Below the pieces are notes generated by a model. The model was not told the DNA's origin and ran no database searches. It worked only from the letters and a program-made list of their open reading frames with translations. Of a stretch of DNA of 64,000 bases, positions 51,988 through 60,970 are shown piece by piece; position 1 is the first letter of the stretch, and the number at the start of each line of letters is the position of its first letter. Source of the stretch: Gracilibacillus caseinilyticus (GTDB lineage Bacteria; Bacillota; Bacilli; Bacillales; Amphibacillaceae); contig NZ_CP095072.1 in assembly GCF_022919115.1 (NCBI RefSeq), forward strand, positions 744,001 to 808,000, given 5' to 3'. The position numbers and the translations under genes were made by a program.

Positions 51988-52530
51988 ATGATTATTGGCT
52001 ACATGAGACCATATCATAACGACAATAACTGTGAGTTTCAAAGCATATACTTGTCCGGAATAAATTGCAAGAGGATTTTTACCGAGGAACATTCTTCTGC
52101 AAAAAAAAGAGAAAAATTACAAGAAATGATGAACAGTATAGAGGAAGATGACATAGTTGTTGTAACCAAACTGTATATATTAGCTGATTCAACAAGACAT
52201 TTAATGGAGCTGTTAGAAACGCTAGAAATGAAAGGGGCCTACCTACAATCTATTCAAGAAGGTATTGATACAGGTAATGATAAAGGCATTTATTTTACCG
52301 AGATGTTAAAACATTTACTTCATTTTCAAAGTGATTTGATCAGTGAAAGAACAAAAAAAGGACTACACGAAGCGAAAGAAAAAGGAGTTAACTCAGGCAG
52401 ACCTAGAAAAGCCGATGAGAATGTTAAAAAAGCAATTCGTATGTATCAAAGTAAAAATTATACATTAGCTGAAATAAAAACAAAGACAGGTATCAGTAAA
52501 TCTACGTTGTATCGGTATTTGGAAAGGTAG
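51988..52530 (+). CDS. Serine-recombinase-like protein without catalytic residues
   Basis: A 180-residue protein with the resolvase/invertase fold and a Hin-type HTH tail (KKAIRMYQSKNYTLAEIKTK and GISKSTLYRYLER). At the N-terminus GYMRPYHND replaces the usual GYARVSTDDQ, so the nucleophile Ser is missing. VVVTKLYILADSTRHLMELL replaces KLDRLGRS, so the conserved Asp and both Arg residues are also lost. The helix E region (LISERTKKGLHEAKEKGVNS) and GRPRK hinge are intact. It cannot recombine DNA by the known mechanism but should still bind DNA and dimerise. AGGAGTGAG precedes ATG 51988. It is divergent from sulP-usp and could regulate it. Confidence 0.85.
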   Translation: MIIGYMRPYHNDNNCEFQSIYLSGINCKRIFTEEHSSAKKREKLQEMMNSIEEDDIVVVTKLYILADSTRHLMELLETLEMKGAYLQSIQEGIDTGNDKGIYFTEMLKHLLHFQSDLISERTKKGLHEAKEKGVNSGRPRKADENVKKAIRMYQSKNYTLAEIKTKTGISKSTLYRYLER

Positions 52531-52598
52531 CGCATAATTGCATACTAAAGAAGGATGCGATCGGTTTTGGCTCGGTTCTATTATGGGAGTGTAATATA

Positions 52599-52646
52599 AA
52601 CTGTGTAAGTAAGAAATGCGTACGGTTTCTTACTCACACAGTTTTT
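52599..52646 (+). terminator. Terminator inside the left end of the IS256 element
   Basis: AACTGTGTAAGTAAGAAA pairs with TTTCTTACTCACACAGTT (one mismatch), followed by TTTT. It lies upstream of the transposase and would block transcription entering from outside. Confidence 0.7.
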
Positions 52647-52689
52647 TGTTTGTTAGAATAATAAGTATAAAGCTAAAGGAGTGTTTGAA

Positions 52690-53928
52690 ATGGGGAAACC
52701 AAAAAGAGATCCTAACTCCGTAGATTTAGCGAACAAGATTATCGAACAGTATCAACCTGAAACAGTAGAAGACATGCAAAATGCATTAAAAGACATTTTC
52801 GGACCAATGTTTGAGACGATGCTAAAAGGCGAAATGGACCATCACCTAGGATACTCCTCCAATGAAAAGGGCCAAAAAAATACGGAAAACCGACGTAATG
52901 GATACGGAAAGAAAACGGTCAAAACATCAACTGGAGAAGTGGAACTAGAAGTGCCAAGAGATCGTGACGGCTCCTTCGAACCACAAGTCATTCCCAAACG
53001 CCAACGAGATGTCTCAGCTATTGAAAACAAAGTAATTTCCATGTACGCCCGTGGTATGTCTCAAAGAGATATCTCTTCGACTATTGAAGATATTTACGGG
53101 TTTTCTGTGTCTCATGAAATGGTGTCTAACATTACGGATCACGTGTTAACAGAATTAGAAGAATGGCAAACCAGACCCTTACAACCGTGTTATCCTTTTG
53201 TTTTTGTAGACTGCCTTTATGCCACTATTCGCAATGACTATGAAACGAAGAAATATGCGGTTTATACGATGTTAGGCTACACCATGGAAGGCAAAAAGGA
53301 GATACTTGGCTTATGGCTTAATGAAACCGAAAGTAAGCATAAATGGATGCAAATCTTTGATGAGATTAAAACAAGAGGGGTAGAAGATATTTTCTTTCTA
53401 TCTATCGATGGCGTGAGTGGCTTAGAAGAAGGTGCTCGTGCCATATTCCCGGCATTAACAGTCCAACGTTGTATCGTTCACCTTATTCGAAATTCACTTA
53501 AATATGTACCAAGTAAAGACTATAAACCTTTCACAGCTGCTTTACGAAAAGTATATGGAGCATCTAGTCTAAAAGCTTGTCGCAGCGCCTTTGAAACCTT
53601 TCAACAACAATGGTCTTCTTATCCTGGAGCCATTGATGTGTGGAAACGTCATTTTTCTCATGTGGAACAGCTTTTTGATTACGGTAGTGCGATTCGCAAA
53701 ATCATGTATACAACAAATGCCGTAGAAAGTGTTCACTCCAGCTATCGTAAAGTTACCCAAAAAGGAGCATTCCCACACGAGAATGCCCTATTAAAAGTCT
53801 TATATTTACGAACAAAAGAACTTGAAAATAAATGGGAAGGTGGCCATATTCAGCAATGGGCCATGGTGATGAACCAGTTATTAATTCATGACCACCTCAA
53901 GGATCGTGTATTAAAGTATTTGGAATGA
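52690..53928 (+). CDS. IS256-family DDE transposase
   Basis: A 412-residue Mutator/IS256 transposase, complete. Catalytic acidic residues lie in FVDCLYATIRND, FLSIDGVSGLEEGARAIFP and YTTNAVESVHSSYRK; AVQRC-like TVQRCIVHLIRNS between them is also conserved. The N-terminal part (ENRRNGYGKKTVKTSTGEVE, VPRDRDGSFEP) is typical. ATG 52690 is nine bases after AAGGAG; a GTG at 52681 overlaps that site. The reading frame is uninterrupted and its stop touches the right inverted end. Confidence 0.95.
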   Translation: MGKPKRDPNSVDLANKIIEQYQPETVEDMQNALKDIFGPMFETMLKGEMDHHLGYSSNEKGQKNTENRRNGYGKKTVKTSTGEVELEVPRDRDGSFEPQVIPKRQRDVSAIENKVISMYARGMSQRDISSTIEDIYGFSVSHEMVSNITDHVLTELEEWQTRPLQPCYPFVFVDCLYATIRNDYETKKYAVYTMLGYTMEGKKEILGLWLNETESKHKWMQIFDEIKTRGVEDIFFLSIDGVSGLEEGARAIFPALTVQRCIVHLIRNSLKYVPSKDYKPFTAALRKVYGASSLKACRSAFETFQQQWSSYPGAIDVWKRHFSHVEQLFDYGSAIRKIMYTTNAVESVHSSYRKVTQKGAFPHENALLKVLYLRTKELENKWEGGHIQQWAMVMNQLLIHDHLKDRVLKYLE

Positions 53929-53975
53929 CTTACACACTTTTCTTGACAAGCCCTCTATTATTGATTCCGTACTAA

Positions 53976-54015
53976 AAAAGACCCCTTTTGAACTTTTATG
54001 GATCAAAAGGGATCC
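53976..54015 (-). terminator. Terminator of the ars operon
   Basis: CCCTTTTGA (53983-53991) pairs with TCAAAAGGG (54003-54011); on the minus strand GTC-TTTTTT follows. It lies about 50 bp after the arsC stop. Confidence 0.75.
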
Positions 54016-54063
54016 TTTCTTCTATGGAATGTTAGGCAAATAAAATTAAATTAAAATCTTGAA

Positions 54064-54483
54064 TTATTCCCCTGTTTCTGCAAACCGCTTTATTCTTTCA
54101 CCAATTTCATCACGTACACGTTGGAATACTTCCCATTTTTCTTCCTCTGTTCCTTCTGCTTTAGCTGGGTCATCAAAACCCCAATGTTCCCGTTTTACGG
54201 TTGGTGGTGTAATTGGGCACTTATCTGCAGCATCTCCACATAGTGTTACGGCTAATGTAGCATTATTTAAAAGTTCCGAATCAATAATGTCAGACTTTTG
54301 GTCAGAAATATCAATGCCGACTTCATTCATGACTTTCACCGCATTAGGGTTTAATCCGTGTGCTTCAATTCCAGCGCTATAAACTTCCCAGTCGTCCCCA
54401 AGATGTTTTTTGGCCCAGCCTTCCGCCATTTGGCTTCGACATGAGTTTCCTGTGCATAAGAAGTAGATTGTTTTTTTAGACAT
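54064..54483 (-). CDS. arsC: Arsenate reductase ArsC, thioredoxin type
   Basis: A 139-residue arsenate reductase of the low-molecular-weight phosphatase fold. The P-loop is [16 protein letters not shown] (C-x5-R, nucleophile Cys near residue 10), and the redox relay cysteines are in [12 protein letters not shown] near residues 82 and 89; [10 protein letters not shown] supplies the general-acid Asp. It reduces arsenate to arsenite using thioredoxin. Length and motifs match B. subtilis/S. aureus ArsC. It is the last gene of arsR-arsB-arsC and follows arsB by 18 bp. Confidence 0.96.
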   Translation of the reverse strand: MSKKTIYFLCTGNSCRSQMAEGWAKKHLGDDWEVYSAGIEAHGLNPNAVKVMNEVGIDISDQKSDIIDSELLNNATLAVTLCGDAADKCPITPPTVKREHWGFDDPAKAEGTEEEKWEVFQRVRDEIGERIKRFAETGE

Positions 54484-54501
54484 TTAATGAATCTCCTTTT
54501 T

Positions 54502-55800
54502 TTATAGAATGAGTAATGTTACAAATAACCCTACTAATGTGATAAACAGAATAGGAATCGTTAGGATAATTCCTGTCTTAAAATAGGTCCCCCATGATAT
54601 TTTAACTCCTTTTTGCGATAACACATGGAGCCATAATAAGGTAGCCAACGAACCTATTGGTGTGATTTTTGGACCTAAATCCGAACCAATCACATTGGCA
54701 TAAATGAGCGCTTCTCTCATCACACCTGAAGTATTAGTTTCTGCAATAGCTATAGCATCAATCATCACAGTAGGCATGTTATTCATGACGGAAGATAATA
54801 TAGCAGCAATAAAGCCCATCGCAATCGTAGCGATAAATAACCCTTGTTCTGCACTTGCCTGAATAACATTTGCTAATACATCAGTAAGTCCAGCATTTCT
54901 CAAACCGAATACGACAACATACATACCAATTGAGAAAAACACGATTTCCCAAGGAGCACCTTTCACAACCGATTTTGTATTTACTGCTTGACTATTCCTA
55001 GCCATGATTAAAAAGAAAATAGCGATGAGACCAGCTACAATGGACACTGGTACTTGAATAAACTCACTCACAAAGTAACCAATCAGCAATACTCCAAGTA
55101 CATACCATGAAAGTCGAAACATTCTGGTATCTTTAATTGCCTCTACCGGTACCTTTAACTGACTAAGGTCATATTTTCTCGGAATACTTTTCCGAAAGTA
55201 AATTAATAAGACCACAATCGTTGCTGCCAGCGAGAATAAGTTCGGAATGATCATCCGTGACGCATATTCGACAAATCCGATTCCGAAATAATCTGCTGAT
55301 ACAATATTCACTAAGTTACTGACTACTAATGGTAAAGAAGTTGTATCGGCAATAAATCCACTAGCCATGATAAATGGAAACACCATTTTTTCTTGAAAAT
55401 CCAAATTGCGAACCATTGCAAGAACAATTGGAGTAAGTATCAATGCCGCTCCATCATTCGCAAAAAAAGCCGCAACAATAGCTCCTAACAAACTGACATA
55501 AACGAACATTTTGACGCCATTACCTTGGGCTGCTCTAGCCATGTGCAATGCAGCCCATTCAAAGAATCCGATTTCGTCTAAAATCAAAGAAATAAGTATG
55601 ATTGCAACAAAGGCAAGCGTCGCGTTCCAAACAATTCCGGTAACTTCTAGGACATCATTAAATCCGACTACTCCTGTCAATAACGCTAAGATGGCTCCGC
55701 CACATGCAGACCATCCAATCGATAATCCTTTTGGTTGCCAAATAACTAGTACTAACGTGACCAAGAAAATTACCGATGCAAGTAAAACCATTGATGACAA
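54502..55800 (-). CDS. arsB: Arsenite efflux transporter ArsB
   Basis: A 432-residue membrane protein with about twelve spans, of the ArsB/NhaD ion-transporter family. Typical stretches are [36 protein letters not shown] in outline, [18 protein letters not shown] and [21 protein letters not shown]. It exports arsenite or antimonite, driven by the membrane potential when no ArsA ATPase is present, as here. The start is TTG 55800, with GGAGGGG seven bases upstream; ATG 55791 is an alternative. It lies between arsR and arsC. Confidence 0.95.
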   Translation of the reverse strand: MSSMVLLASVIFLVTLVLVIWQPKGLSIGWSACGGAILALLTGVVGFNDVLEVTGIVWNATLAFVAIILISLILDEIGFFEWAALHMARAAQGNGVKMFVYVSLLGAIVAAFFANDGAALILTPIVLAMVRNLDFQEKMVFPFIMASGFIADTTSLPLVVSNLVNIVSADYFGIGFVEYASRMIIPNLFSLAATIVVLLIYFRKSIPRKYDLSQLKVPVEAIKDTRMFRLSWYVLGVLLIGYFVSEFIQVPVSIVAGLIAIFFLIMARNSQAVNTKSVVKGAPWEIVFFSIGMYVVVFGLRNAGLTDVLANVIQASAEQGLFIATIAMGFIAAILSSVMNNMPTVMIDAIAIAETNTSGVMREALIYANVIGSDLGPKITPIGSLATLLWLHVLSQKGVKISWGTYFKTGIILTIPILFITLVGLFVTLLIL

Positions 55801-55816
55801 GTTTCTTCCCCTCCAA

Positions 55817-56161
55817 TTAACAACACGTAATTCGTGTTCCTTTTTCCTCTAATTCTTTTAATTTATGATTTTGATTAGGTAGTTGATTAAGAATTTGTTC
55901 GACAAAAGGGTAATACTCATTATTTTTGTTCAGCGAATAAAAGATCCACTGACCTCTCCTTTCTTCTTTAACTAATCCAACATCTCTTAATTTCCGAAGG
56001 TGCTGACTGATCGATGGCTGACTTGTATGAAAAATCTCTACAAGTTCACATACGCAACAATCATTATTTTCCAACAGTTTCAACATTGTCAAACGAGTTT
56101 TATCACCTAACAGTTTCAAAATCATTGCCGCTTTTTCCATCTCAATCGTTGTTTTTAACAT
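55817..56161 (-). CDS. arsR: ArsR-family metalloregulator
   Basis: A 114-residue ArsR/SmtB repressor. The metal-binding segment [19 protein letters not shown] keeps the CxCEL cysteines of arsenite-sensing ArsR, followed by the recognition helix [18 protein letters not shown] and wing [10 protein letters not shown]. The protein ends with a vicinal Cys pair (RITCC) that may aid As(III) binding. It represses the operon until arsenite binds. AGAGGTG precedes the ATG. The upstream 60 bp are AT-rich with ATATAAGCAAATCATTATAT, a possible operator, but the dyad is imperfect. Confidence 0.93.
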   Translation of the reverse strand: MLKTTIEMEKAAMILKLLGDKTRLTMLKLLENNDCCVCELVEIFHTSQPSISQHLRKLRDVGLVKEERRGQWIFYSLNKNNEYYPFVEQILNQLPNQNHKLKELEEKGTRITCC

Positions 56162-56222
56162 GTTAAAACACCTCTTTTTCTTTTCGTATATAACTATATA
56201 ATGATTTGCTTATATGTTCAAT

Positions 56223-56249
56223 AAAAAAAGCTTAATTTAGCTTTTTTTA
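56223..56249 (-). terminator. Terminator of the padR-chrA-ynfA operon
   Basis: AAAAAAAGCT (56223-56232) pairs with AGCTTTTTT (56239-56247) around TAATTT. It separates ynfA from the arsR promoter. Confidence 0.7.
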
Positions 56250-56263
56250 CTCGCAAGCATATC

Positions 56264-56596
56264 CTATTGACGTGGTGCAAACAACATAATAGAAACACCA
56301 ATTAAACAGATGCCAGCACCTATCCAATCATATAAGTCAGGTGCTTTTTTATCAACCCCCCACCCCCACAACACAGATAAGATAATAAAAACCCCACCAT
56401 ATGCAGCATACACTCTACCAAATGAGGGAAAGCTTTGGAATGTTGCAATCACACCATATAAAGCTAACGCTAATCCTCCTCCTAACCCCCAGTAAACAGG
56501 CTTTCCTTCTCGTAACCATAACCAAATTAAATATCCTCCACCAATTTCAGCTATCCCTGCAAAAATGAATAAAAATAAGGCGCTAATTTCTATCAC
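56264..56596 (-). CDS. YnfA/UPF0060 family membrane protein
   Basis: A 110-residue protein with four membrane spans of the YnfA family, related in size to small multidrug resistance proteins. Markers are [20 protein letters not shown] near the start, [20 protein letters not shown] in the third span, and [19 protein letters not shown] at the end. The function is not settled; some members affect drug efflux. The start is GTG 56596. It lies 22 bp after chrA in one operon with padR and next to ars genes, a common setting for UPF0060. Confidence 0.88.
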   Translation of the reverse strand: MIEISALFLFIFAGIAEIGGGYLIWLWLREGKPVYWGLGGGLALALYGVIATFQSFPSFGRVYAAYGGVFIILSVLWGWGVDKKAPDLYDWIGAGICLIGVSIMLFAPRQ

Positions 56597-56618
56597 TTCC
56601 CAACATGCTATATTCCCA

Positions 56619-57809
56619 TTACACCATCAACTGTAAAACGTACCCTCCAATAACACCTATTATCACAATTAACCAAGCTGGTATTTTCCAAATCGTTAAC
56701 AATCCAAATAATAGAATACCTAATGCGAAGTCAGTTGTATCAAATATAGAACTACTTATTACCGGGTCATAAAATGCTGCTAACAAGATCCCTACAACAC
56801 TAGCATTTACCCCCATTAATATTCCTTGGAAGCTTGCGTGTTTACGTAGTTCATTTAAAAACGGCAGAGCTGCAACAATAAGTAGGAAAGAGGGCAGAAA
56901 TATTGCAATTGTGACTATGATAGCTCCTGCTATTCCTTCCATCATAGTCCCAAGATAACTAGCAAACGTAAATAACGGTCCAGGTACAGCCTGCGCCATT
57001 CCATACCCAGCTAAAAATTCATTAGCCGTTATTAAGCCATTAGGTACTACTTCTCGTTCAATCATTGGTAATACGACATGTCCACCTCCAAATACCAATG
57101 AGCCAACTCTATAGAAGATATCAAAAAGATTAAGATATGGATTATTTGATAGTCTATTTAACAAAGGTAAAATAACAAGTAAACTAATAAGGACTGCTAA
57201 GGAAGTCAAACCAATTCTTTTGGGAATAGTAATTGCAATAGGCTGTACATTTGATTCCGCTTTTTCTTTAAAGAAAGATAGCCCTAATAAGCCAGCACCT
57301 AAAATAATTAATATCTGCATCCATGCTGATGGGTACATTAACATGATGACAGCAGCAACTACAGCTATAGTTAAACGCGATTTATCAGGTGTTAATTTCT
57401 TACCTAATCCTATTAACGCATGCAGGACAACAGCTGCAGCAACTATCTTTAAACTATGGATGAAACCTGCCTCTTCTAAAGAAAAAGTTTGGTACATCAA
57501 TGCAAATATGATCAACACCATAATAGATGGTACGGTAAACCCGAACCAGGAAATAACCCCCCCGAGAATACCTCCCCGTAACATACCAATTGATATACCA
57601 ACCTGGCTACTCGCAGGACCAGGAAGGAATTGACAAACAGCTATTATATCCGCATATGTTCTATCGTCTAACCATTTTCGACGATCGATGTATTCGTCTT
57701 TGAAATAGGCTAAATGAGCAACCGGTCCTCCAAAAGAGGTCAAACCTAATTTTGTAGAAGATAATAAAATTTCCATCAAAATTTTAAATCTACTTTTTTG
57801 ATTAGACAT
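56619..57809 (-). CDS. chrA: Chromate transporter ChrA, full-length (two CHR domains)
   Basis: A 396-residue membrane protein with two CHR domains. The first has [20 protein letters not shown] and [20 protein letters not shown]; the second has [21 protein letters not shown] and [19 protein letters not shown]. These are the standard signature positions of the long ChrA family. It exports chromate. The gene follows padR by 19 bp and precedes ynfA by 22. It is distinct from the half-size pair at 16577-17661, so two unrelated regulators (PadR and Lrp type) apparently serve two chromate systems in this genome. Confidence 0.93.
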   Translation of the reverse strand: MSNQKSRFKILMEILLSSTKLGLTSFGGPVAHLAYFKDEYIDRRKWLDDRTYADIIAVCQFLPGPASSQVGISIGMLRGGILGGVISWFGFTVPSIMVLIIFALMYQTFSLEEAGFIHSLKIVAAAVVLHALIGLGKKLTPDKSRLTIAVVAAVIMLMYPSAWMQILIILGAGLLGLSFFKEKAESNVQPIAITIPKRIGLTSLAVLISLLVILPLLNRLSNNPYLNLFDIFYRVGSLVFGGGHVVLPMIEREVVPNGLITANEFLAGYGMAQAVPGPLFTFASYLGTMMEGIAGAIIVTIAIFLPSFLLIVAALPFLNELRKHASFQGILMGVNASVVGILLAAFYDPVISSSIFDTTDFALGILLFGLLTIWKIPAWLIVIIGVIGGYVLQLMV

Positions 57810-57828
57810 TGTTTGGCATCTCCTTTTT

Positions 57829-58134
57829 CTAATTTATTTCTTTAAATAACTCATAGGCTTTTTCTCTTGCCTCTATAAGAACTTCATTTCCTTTATTTGT
57901 AGTGGAGTAGTACTTTCTGATTTTTCCCTCTATATTTCTTTCTTCCTTTTCTAAGAGTCCATCTTTATCCATAGAATGTAATATTGGGTAAAGAGTACCT
58001 GAACTAATGTTATAGCCATGTTCTTTTAGCTCATCCGCCATCCATACACCATAAATGGGATCTTCCTTTGCATGATGTAAAATATGAATGTGAATAAATC
58101 CGAGGAACAGTTTTCGCAATACTTTATCTTCCAA
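57829..58134 (-). CDS. PadR-family transcriptional regulator
   Basis: A 101-residue PadR protein: winged helix (ADELKEHGYNISSGTLYPIL with the recognition helix GTLYPILHSM) and the wing KIRKYYSTTNKG, followed by a short C-terminal helix. It is a PadR-s2 type dimer without a ligand domain. The start is TTG 58134, with GGAGGTGA four to six bases upstream. It heads the padR-chrA-ynfA operon. The 19-bp perfect inverted repeat directly upstream is the likely operator, giving autorepression. The inducer is unknown. Confidence 0.9.
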   Translation of the reverse strand: MEDKVLRKLFLGFIHIHILHHAKEDPIYGVWMADELKEHGYNISSGTLYPILHSMDKDGLLEKEERNIEGKIRKYYSTTNKGNEVLIEAREKAYELFKEIN

Positions 58135-58153
58135 CCTATCACCTCCGCCTAGT

Positions 58154-58198
58154 CATATACACTTTCGATATCTAAGTTCGATATCGAAAGTGTATATG
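58154..58198. promoter_or_regulatory. Perfect 19-bp inverted repeat, probable PadR operator
   Basis: CATATACACTTTCGATATC (58154-58172) and its exact reverse complement (58180-58198) enclose seven bases. The repeat lies 20-64 bp before the padR start. On the minus strand TTGAGA with TACACT 17 bp later forms a possible promoter whose -10 is inside the repeat. Confidence 0.75.
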
Positions 58199-58244
58199 AT
58201 GTGTGCTTCCATCTCAAGATACTGATTAAAAACTTTACAAAATC

Positions 58245-59621
58245 GGTTCTGCGTCAAATGTTGGGGTAGGAATCTTTGCTCCTATCCCTTAACCAACTTG
58301 AAAATCTAGGTTTTTAAATTGATGATGCAGTAATACACGTAACCTTAATCGATCGTATCGTTTAAAGCCAAATGCATTACGTTTAATAACCTTTGTTTGG
58401 TTATTTAGGCCCTCCACAAATCCAGTGTTGTAGTCAAAGGCAAAACTATTTAAAACTTCTGCTTGCCAGTTCTTGAGTGTACCAGCGGCTTTGATGAACT
58501 CATCTAGTCCTGCTTTTTCTACCTGTTTGTAATAGTTATACGGTCCTTGTTTTACTTCACCTAAATCTTTTGTTCCAACCTTTTTCGCTCCTTCAAACCA
58601 GGAGCGGAATGCTTCCTTTAAACCATAGGCCTGTCGTAAATCCTCCGACAAGCCTAAATATCTGTCTAAATACCAGTGTTGCTTACTACTCAGTTCTTCA
58701 TATCGTTTATAAAAAATGTGTTTCATACGCTTGCACTTTTTGCGGTCGTAATCATGGAATTCTTTTTGAACACGTCTTCTCACTCGTTCTAAAGCCCAAT
58801 AAATATACCGACAAAAGTGGAAGCGATCTGCAATGATGATGGGGTTCCGCAAAGCCTTTTGAACTGCTGACTTAAAGCTTTAGCTCATATCCATGACAAC
58901 CATCTTTACTTGAGATCCTTTTTTAGCTAAGTACTTTTTAATCGTACGTACAGAGCGATTCGGTAATATATCAAGCGGGACACCTGTTTCTCCATTTGCG
59001 ATGATTACTTGGTATTTACCTTCTGTTGTATCCCCTTTATATTCATCGATAGCTATTACTGGTGGTAACGTGTCCACTTCTTTTAAACTAGTAGCTGCTA
59101 GTTGATCAAATCGACGAATAGCTGTTGTTTGAGAAGTTCTGAACTGACCAGCAGTATCTTTAAAGTTTTTCCCCTGGATAACACGAAGCCCTAGGGCTTG
59201 ATTCCATTCCTTTGAATGTCTTTGATATCGCCCTACAACTTGGTTTTTCTCAGGAAACCTCTTTCCACAAGTACAAACGTATCTTCGCTTCCTATAAAAC
59301 AGATAAGATGTTCGTTCAAAGAGCTTTAAGTGTTGTACCTTTTGTATTCTATAGTCATGGACGTGGCTTGTTCTTTCCCCACAAGCAGGACAACGGTGTT
59401 TCTTAACAGGCAACTTTATATGTAAGTAAAAGTCCCCCTCCAACTCCTCCATCTTAGTAACAATAACACTTTCTAATCCTGGTAAATTCATGTTAAACTG
59501 CATGTACACGCATCTCCTATCCCTTTGGTTTGTTTCTAGTCCATTCAAGTGTAAAGGATATAGGAGCTTGCGTGTTTTATTATGCTTAATTTTTTCAAAC
59601 CCCAACATATATAATAGAGCC
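58245..59621 (-). mobile_element. ISL3-family insertion sequence (1377 bp, transposase interrupted)
   Basis: The ends begin GGTTCT (58245) and AGAGCC (59621) and share ATGTTGGGG internally as imperfect inverted repeats. Perfect 8-bp direct repeats ACAAAATC flank it (58237-58244 and 59622-59629), the ISL3 target duplication. It separates the padR operator from the terminator of yfmJ. Confidence 0.9.
58289..59503 (-). pseudogene. ISL3-family transposase with one nonsense codon
   Basis: The frame from ATG 59503 encodes the ISL3 N-terminal zinc-finger region (HRCPACGERTSHVHDY, YVCTCGKRFPEKN) and the catalytic start VIAIDEYKGD. It stops at TAA after MVVMDMS and resumes in the same frame as SFKSAVQKALRNP, then ADRFHFCRYIYWALERVRR and the conserved end AFGFKRYDRLRLRVLL. 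A single CAA-to-TAA change near 58880 explains the break; no frameshift is needed. AGGAG precedes the ATG by nine bases. Total length without the stop would be about 404 residues, normal for the family. Confidence 0.9.
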
Positions 59622-59663
59622 ACAAAATCTTAACAAATGGCAATTGCTATATCTTACCTGATC

Positions 59664-59705
59664 ATAAAAAACGTCTAAACTTAGATGAAGTTTAGACGTT
59701 TTTTA
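59664..59705 (-). terminator. Terminator of yfmJ
   Basis: AAAAAACGTCTAAACTT and AAGTTTAGACGTTTTTT form a 17-bp stem around a 5-base loop, with T-runs on both strands. It lies 20 bp after the yfmJ stop. Confidence 0.88.
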
Positions 59706-59725
59706 ATTTGGTATCCACTATTTAC

Positions 59726-60736
59726 TTATTGGTTATCTACTTTCACTAACAATTTCCCAATATTATTCCCTTCGAATAAATCAAGGAATGCATCTGGAAT
59801 ATTGTCGAAACCTTCTTTTATCGTTTCTTCATATTTTAACTTACCTTCTTGAAGCCATTGTGCAAGTGCTTCAGATCCTTCTGGAAATCGATCTGCGTAA
59901 TCATATAGTGTAAAACCTTGCATACTGGCACTTTTCTTAATTAATGTCATTTGGATACGCGGACCGATGTCTTCACCTTCGATATTATATTTAGAAATAG
60001 CGCCGCATATAGAGATTCGTGCATATTTATTTAAATTAGCATGAACCGCATCGGAAATTTCACCACCAACATTATCAAAATAGACATCCACACCATTTGG
60101 ACTTGCTTTAGCAATATCTTCTTCGATATTATTGGTAGTATTGTAATTGATCGCTTCATCAAAGCCTAATTCTTCTTTCAAGTACCGATTTTTTTCATCC
60201 GTACCGGCAATACCAACGACACGTGCACCTTTAATTTTGGCAATTTGACCAACTACTGATCCAACAGCACCGGCCGCTCCGGAGATAACTACGGTTTCTC
60301 CTTCTTTAGGCTTACCAATATCAAGTAATCCGAAGTATGCTGTTAAACCAGTCATACCTAGAATTCCTAAATGAGTAGAAATAGGCGCAATATCTTTATC
60401 GATTGTTCGAATTTCGTCTTCTTTTGCCGTATAGTACGTTTGCCAGCCATATTGGCCAAGAACAATATCACCTTGCGCAAATTGGTTGGAATTAGATTCG
60501 ACTACTTCACCAATTGTGCCGCCACCAAGCACATCATTCAATTCATACGGCGCTACATAGGATGGTGCATCAATCATTCTGCCACGCATGTACGGATCTA
60601 CGGAAACATATATCGTACGAACTAATACTTCTCCATTTTCCGGCTGTTTAATATCAGTTTCTACAAATTTAAATGTATCTTGATCAGGAGTTCCTACTGG
60701 TCGTTTTGCTAATAGTATTTGTTTGTTTTTCGTCAT
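59726..60736 (-). CDS. yfmJ: Zinc-independent NADPH oxidoreductase (YfmJ/CurA type)
   Basis: A 336-residue MDR-superfamily oxidoreductase of the PTGR/CurA/YfmJ branch. Features are VSVDPYMRGRM near residue 45, GMTGLTAYFGLLDIGKPKEG, the nucleotide-binding SGAAGAVGSVVGQIAKIKGA, and DVYFDNVGGEISDAV. There are no zinc ligands, consistent with 2-alkenal or enone reductases that use NADPH. ATG 60736 (MTKNKQILLAKRPVG) is preceded by TAGGAGTG; the frame extends to 60787. A single leftward gene, probably for detoxifying unsaturated carbonyls. Confidence 0.9.
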   Translation of the reverse strand: MTKNKQILLAKRPVGTPDQDTFKFVETDIKQPENGEVLVRTIYVSVDPYMRGRMIDAPSYVAPYELNDVLGGGTIGEVVESNSNQFAQGDIVLGQYGWQTYYTAKEDEIRTIDKDIAPISTHLGILGMTGLTAYFGLLDIGKPKEGETVVISGAAGAVGSVVGQIAKIKGARVVGIAGTDEKNRYLKEELGFDEAINYNTTNNIEEDIAKASPNGVDVYFDNVGGEISDAVHANLNKYARISICGAISKYNIEGEDIGPRIQMTLIKKSASMQGFTLYDYADRFPEGSEALAQWLQEGKLKYEETIKEGFDNIPDAFLDLFEGNNIGKLLVKVDNQ

Positions 60737-60943
60737 GTTTATCACTCCTATTATTGACATATTTGTTTCACTTACTAAAAGTAACAAAAATAATACGTAA
60801 AATAAAGCAAACTGCTCACTCCATTATCTTACTGATAAATACTTACTTGGTGCATCTACCGCGCAAGCAGGAATATTAATGGATAAATAACTACTCCTTT
60901 TCTTCCCCCCTCTAAACTCATACCAAACTATCCTCCAAAATAA

Positions 60944-60970
60944 AAAAACCGGGATAGCCCATCCGGTCCT
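60944..60970 (-). terminator. Hairpin at the left edge of repeat copy 5
   Basis: On the minus strand ACCGGAT-GGGCT-ATCCCGGT is followed by seven Ts. It could be a terminator for read-through from the right, or part of the repeat, since GGTCCTAACTAAC adjoining it is shared with the copy at 29 kb. Confidence 0.5.

Larger units (their letters stand above)
52585..53953 (+). mobile_element. IS256-family insertion sequence (complete, 1369 bp)
   Basis: The element has 26-bp imperfect inverted ends (52585-52610 and 53928-53953; 18 matching positions by eye, sharing GTGTAAGT at the inner end). It is flanked by perfect 8-bp direct repeats TCTATTAT (52577-52584 and 53954-53961), as expected for IS256. 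The transposase is intact, so the copy may be active. It lies between the recombinase-like gene and the ars operon and interrupts no recognisable gene. Confidence 0.92.
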
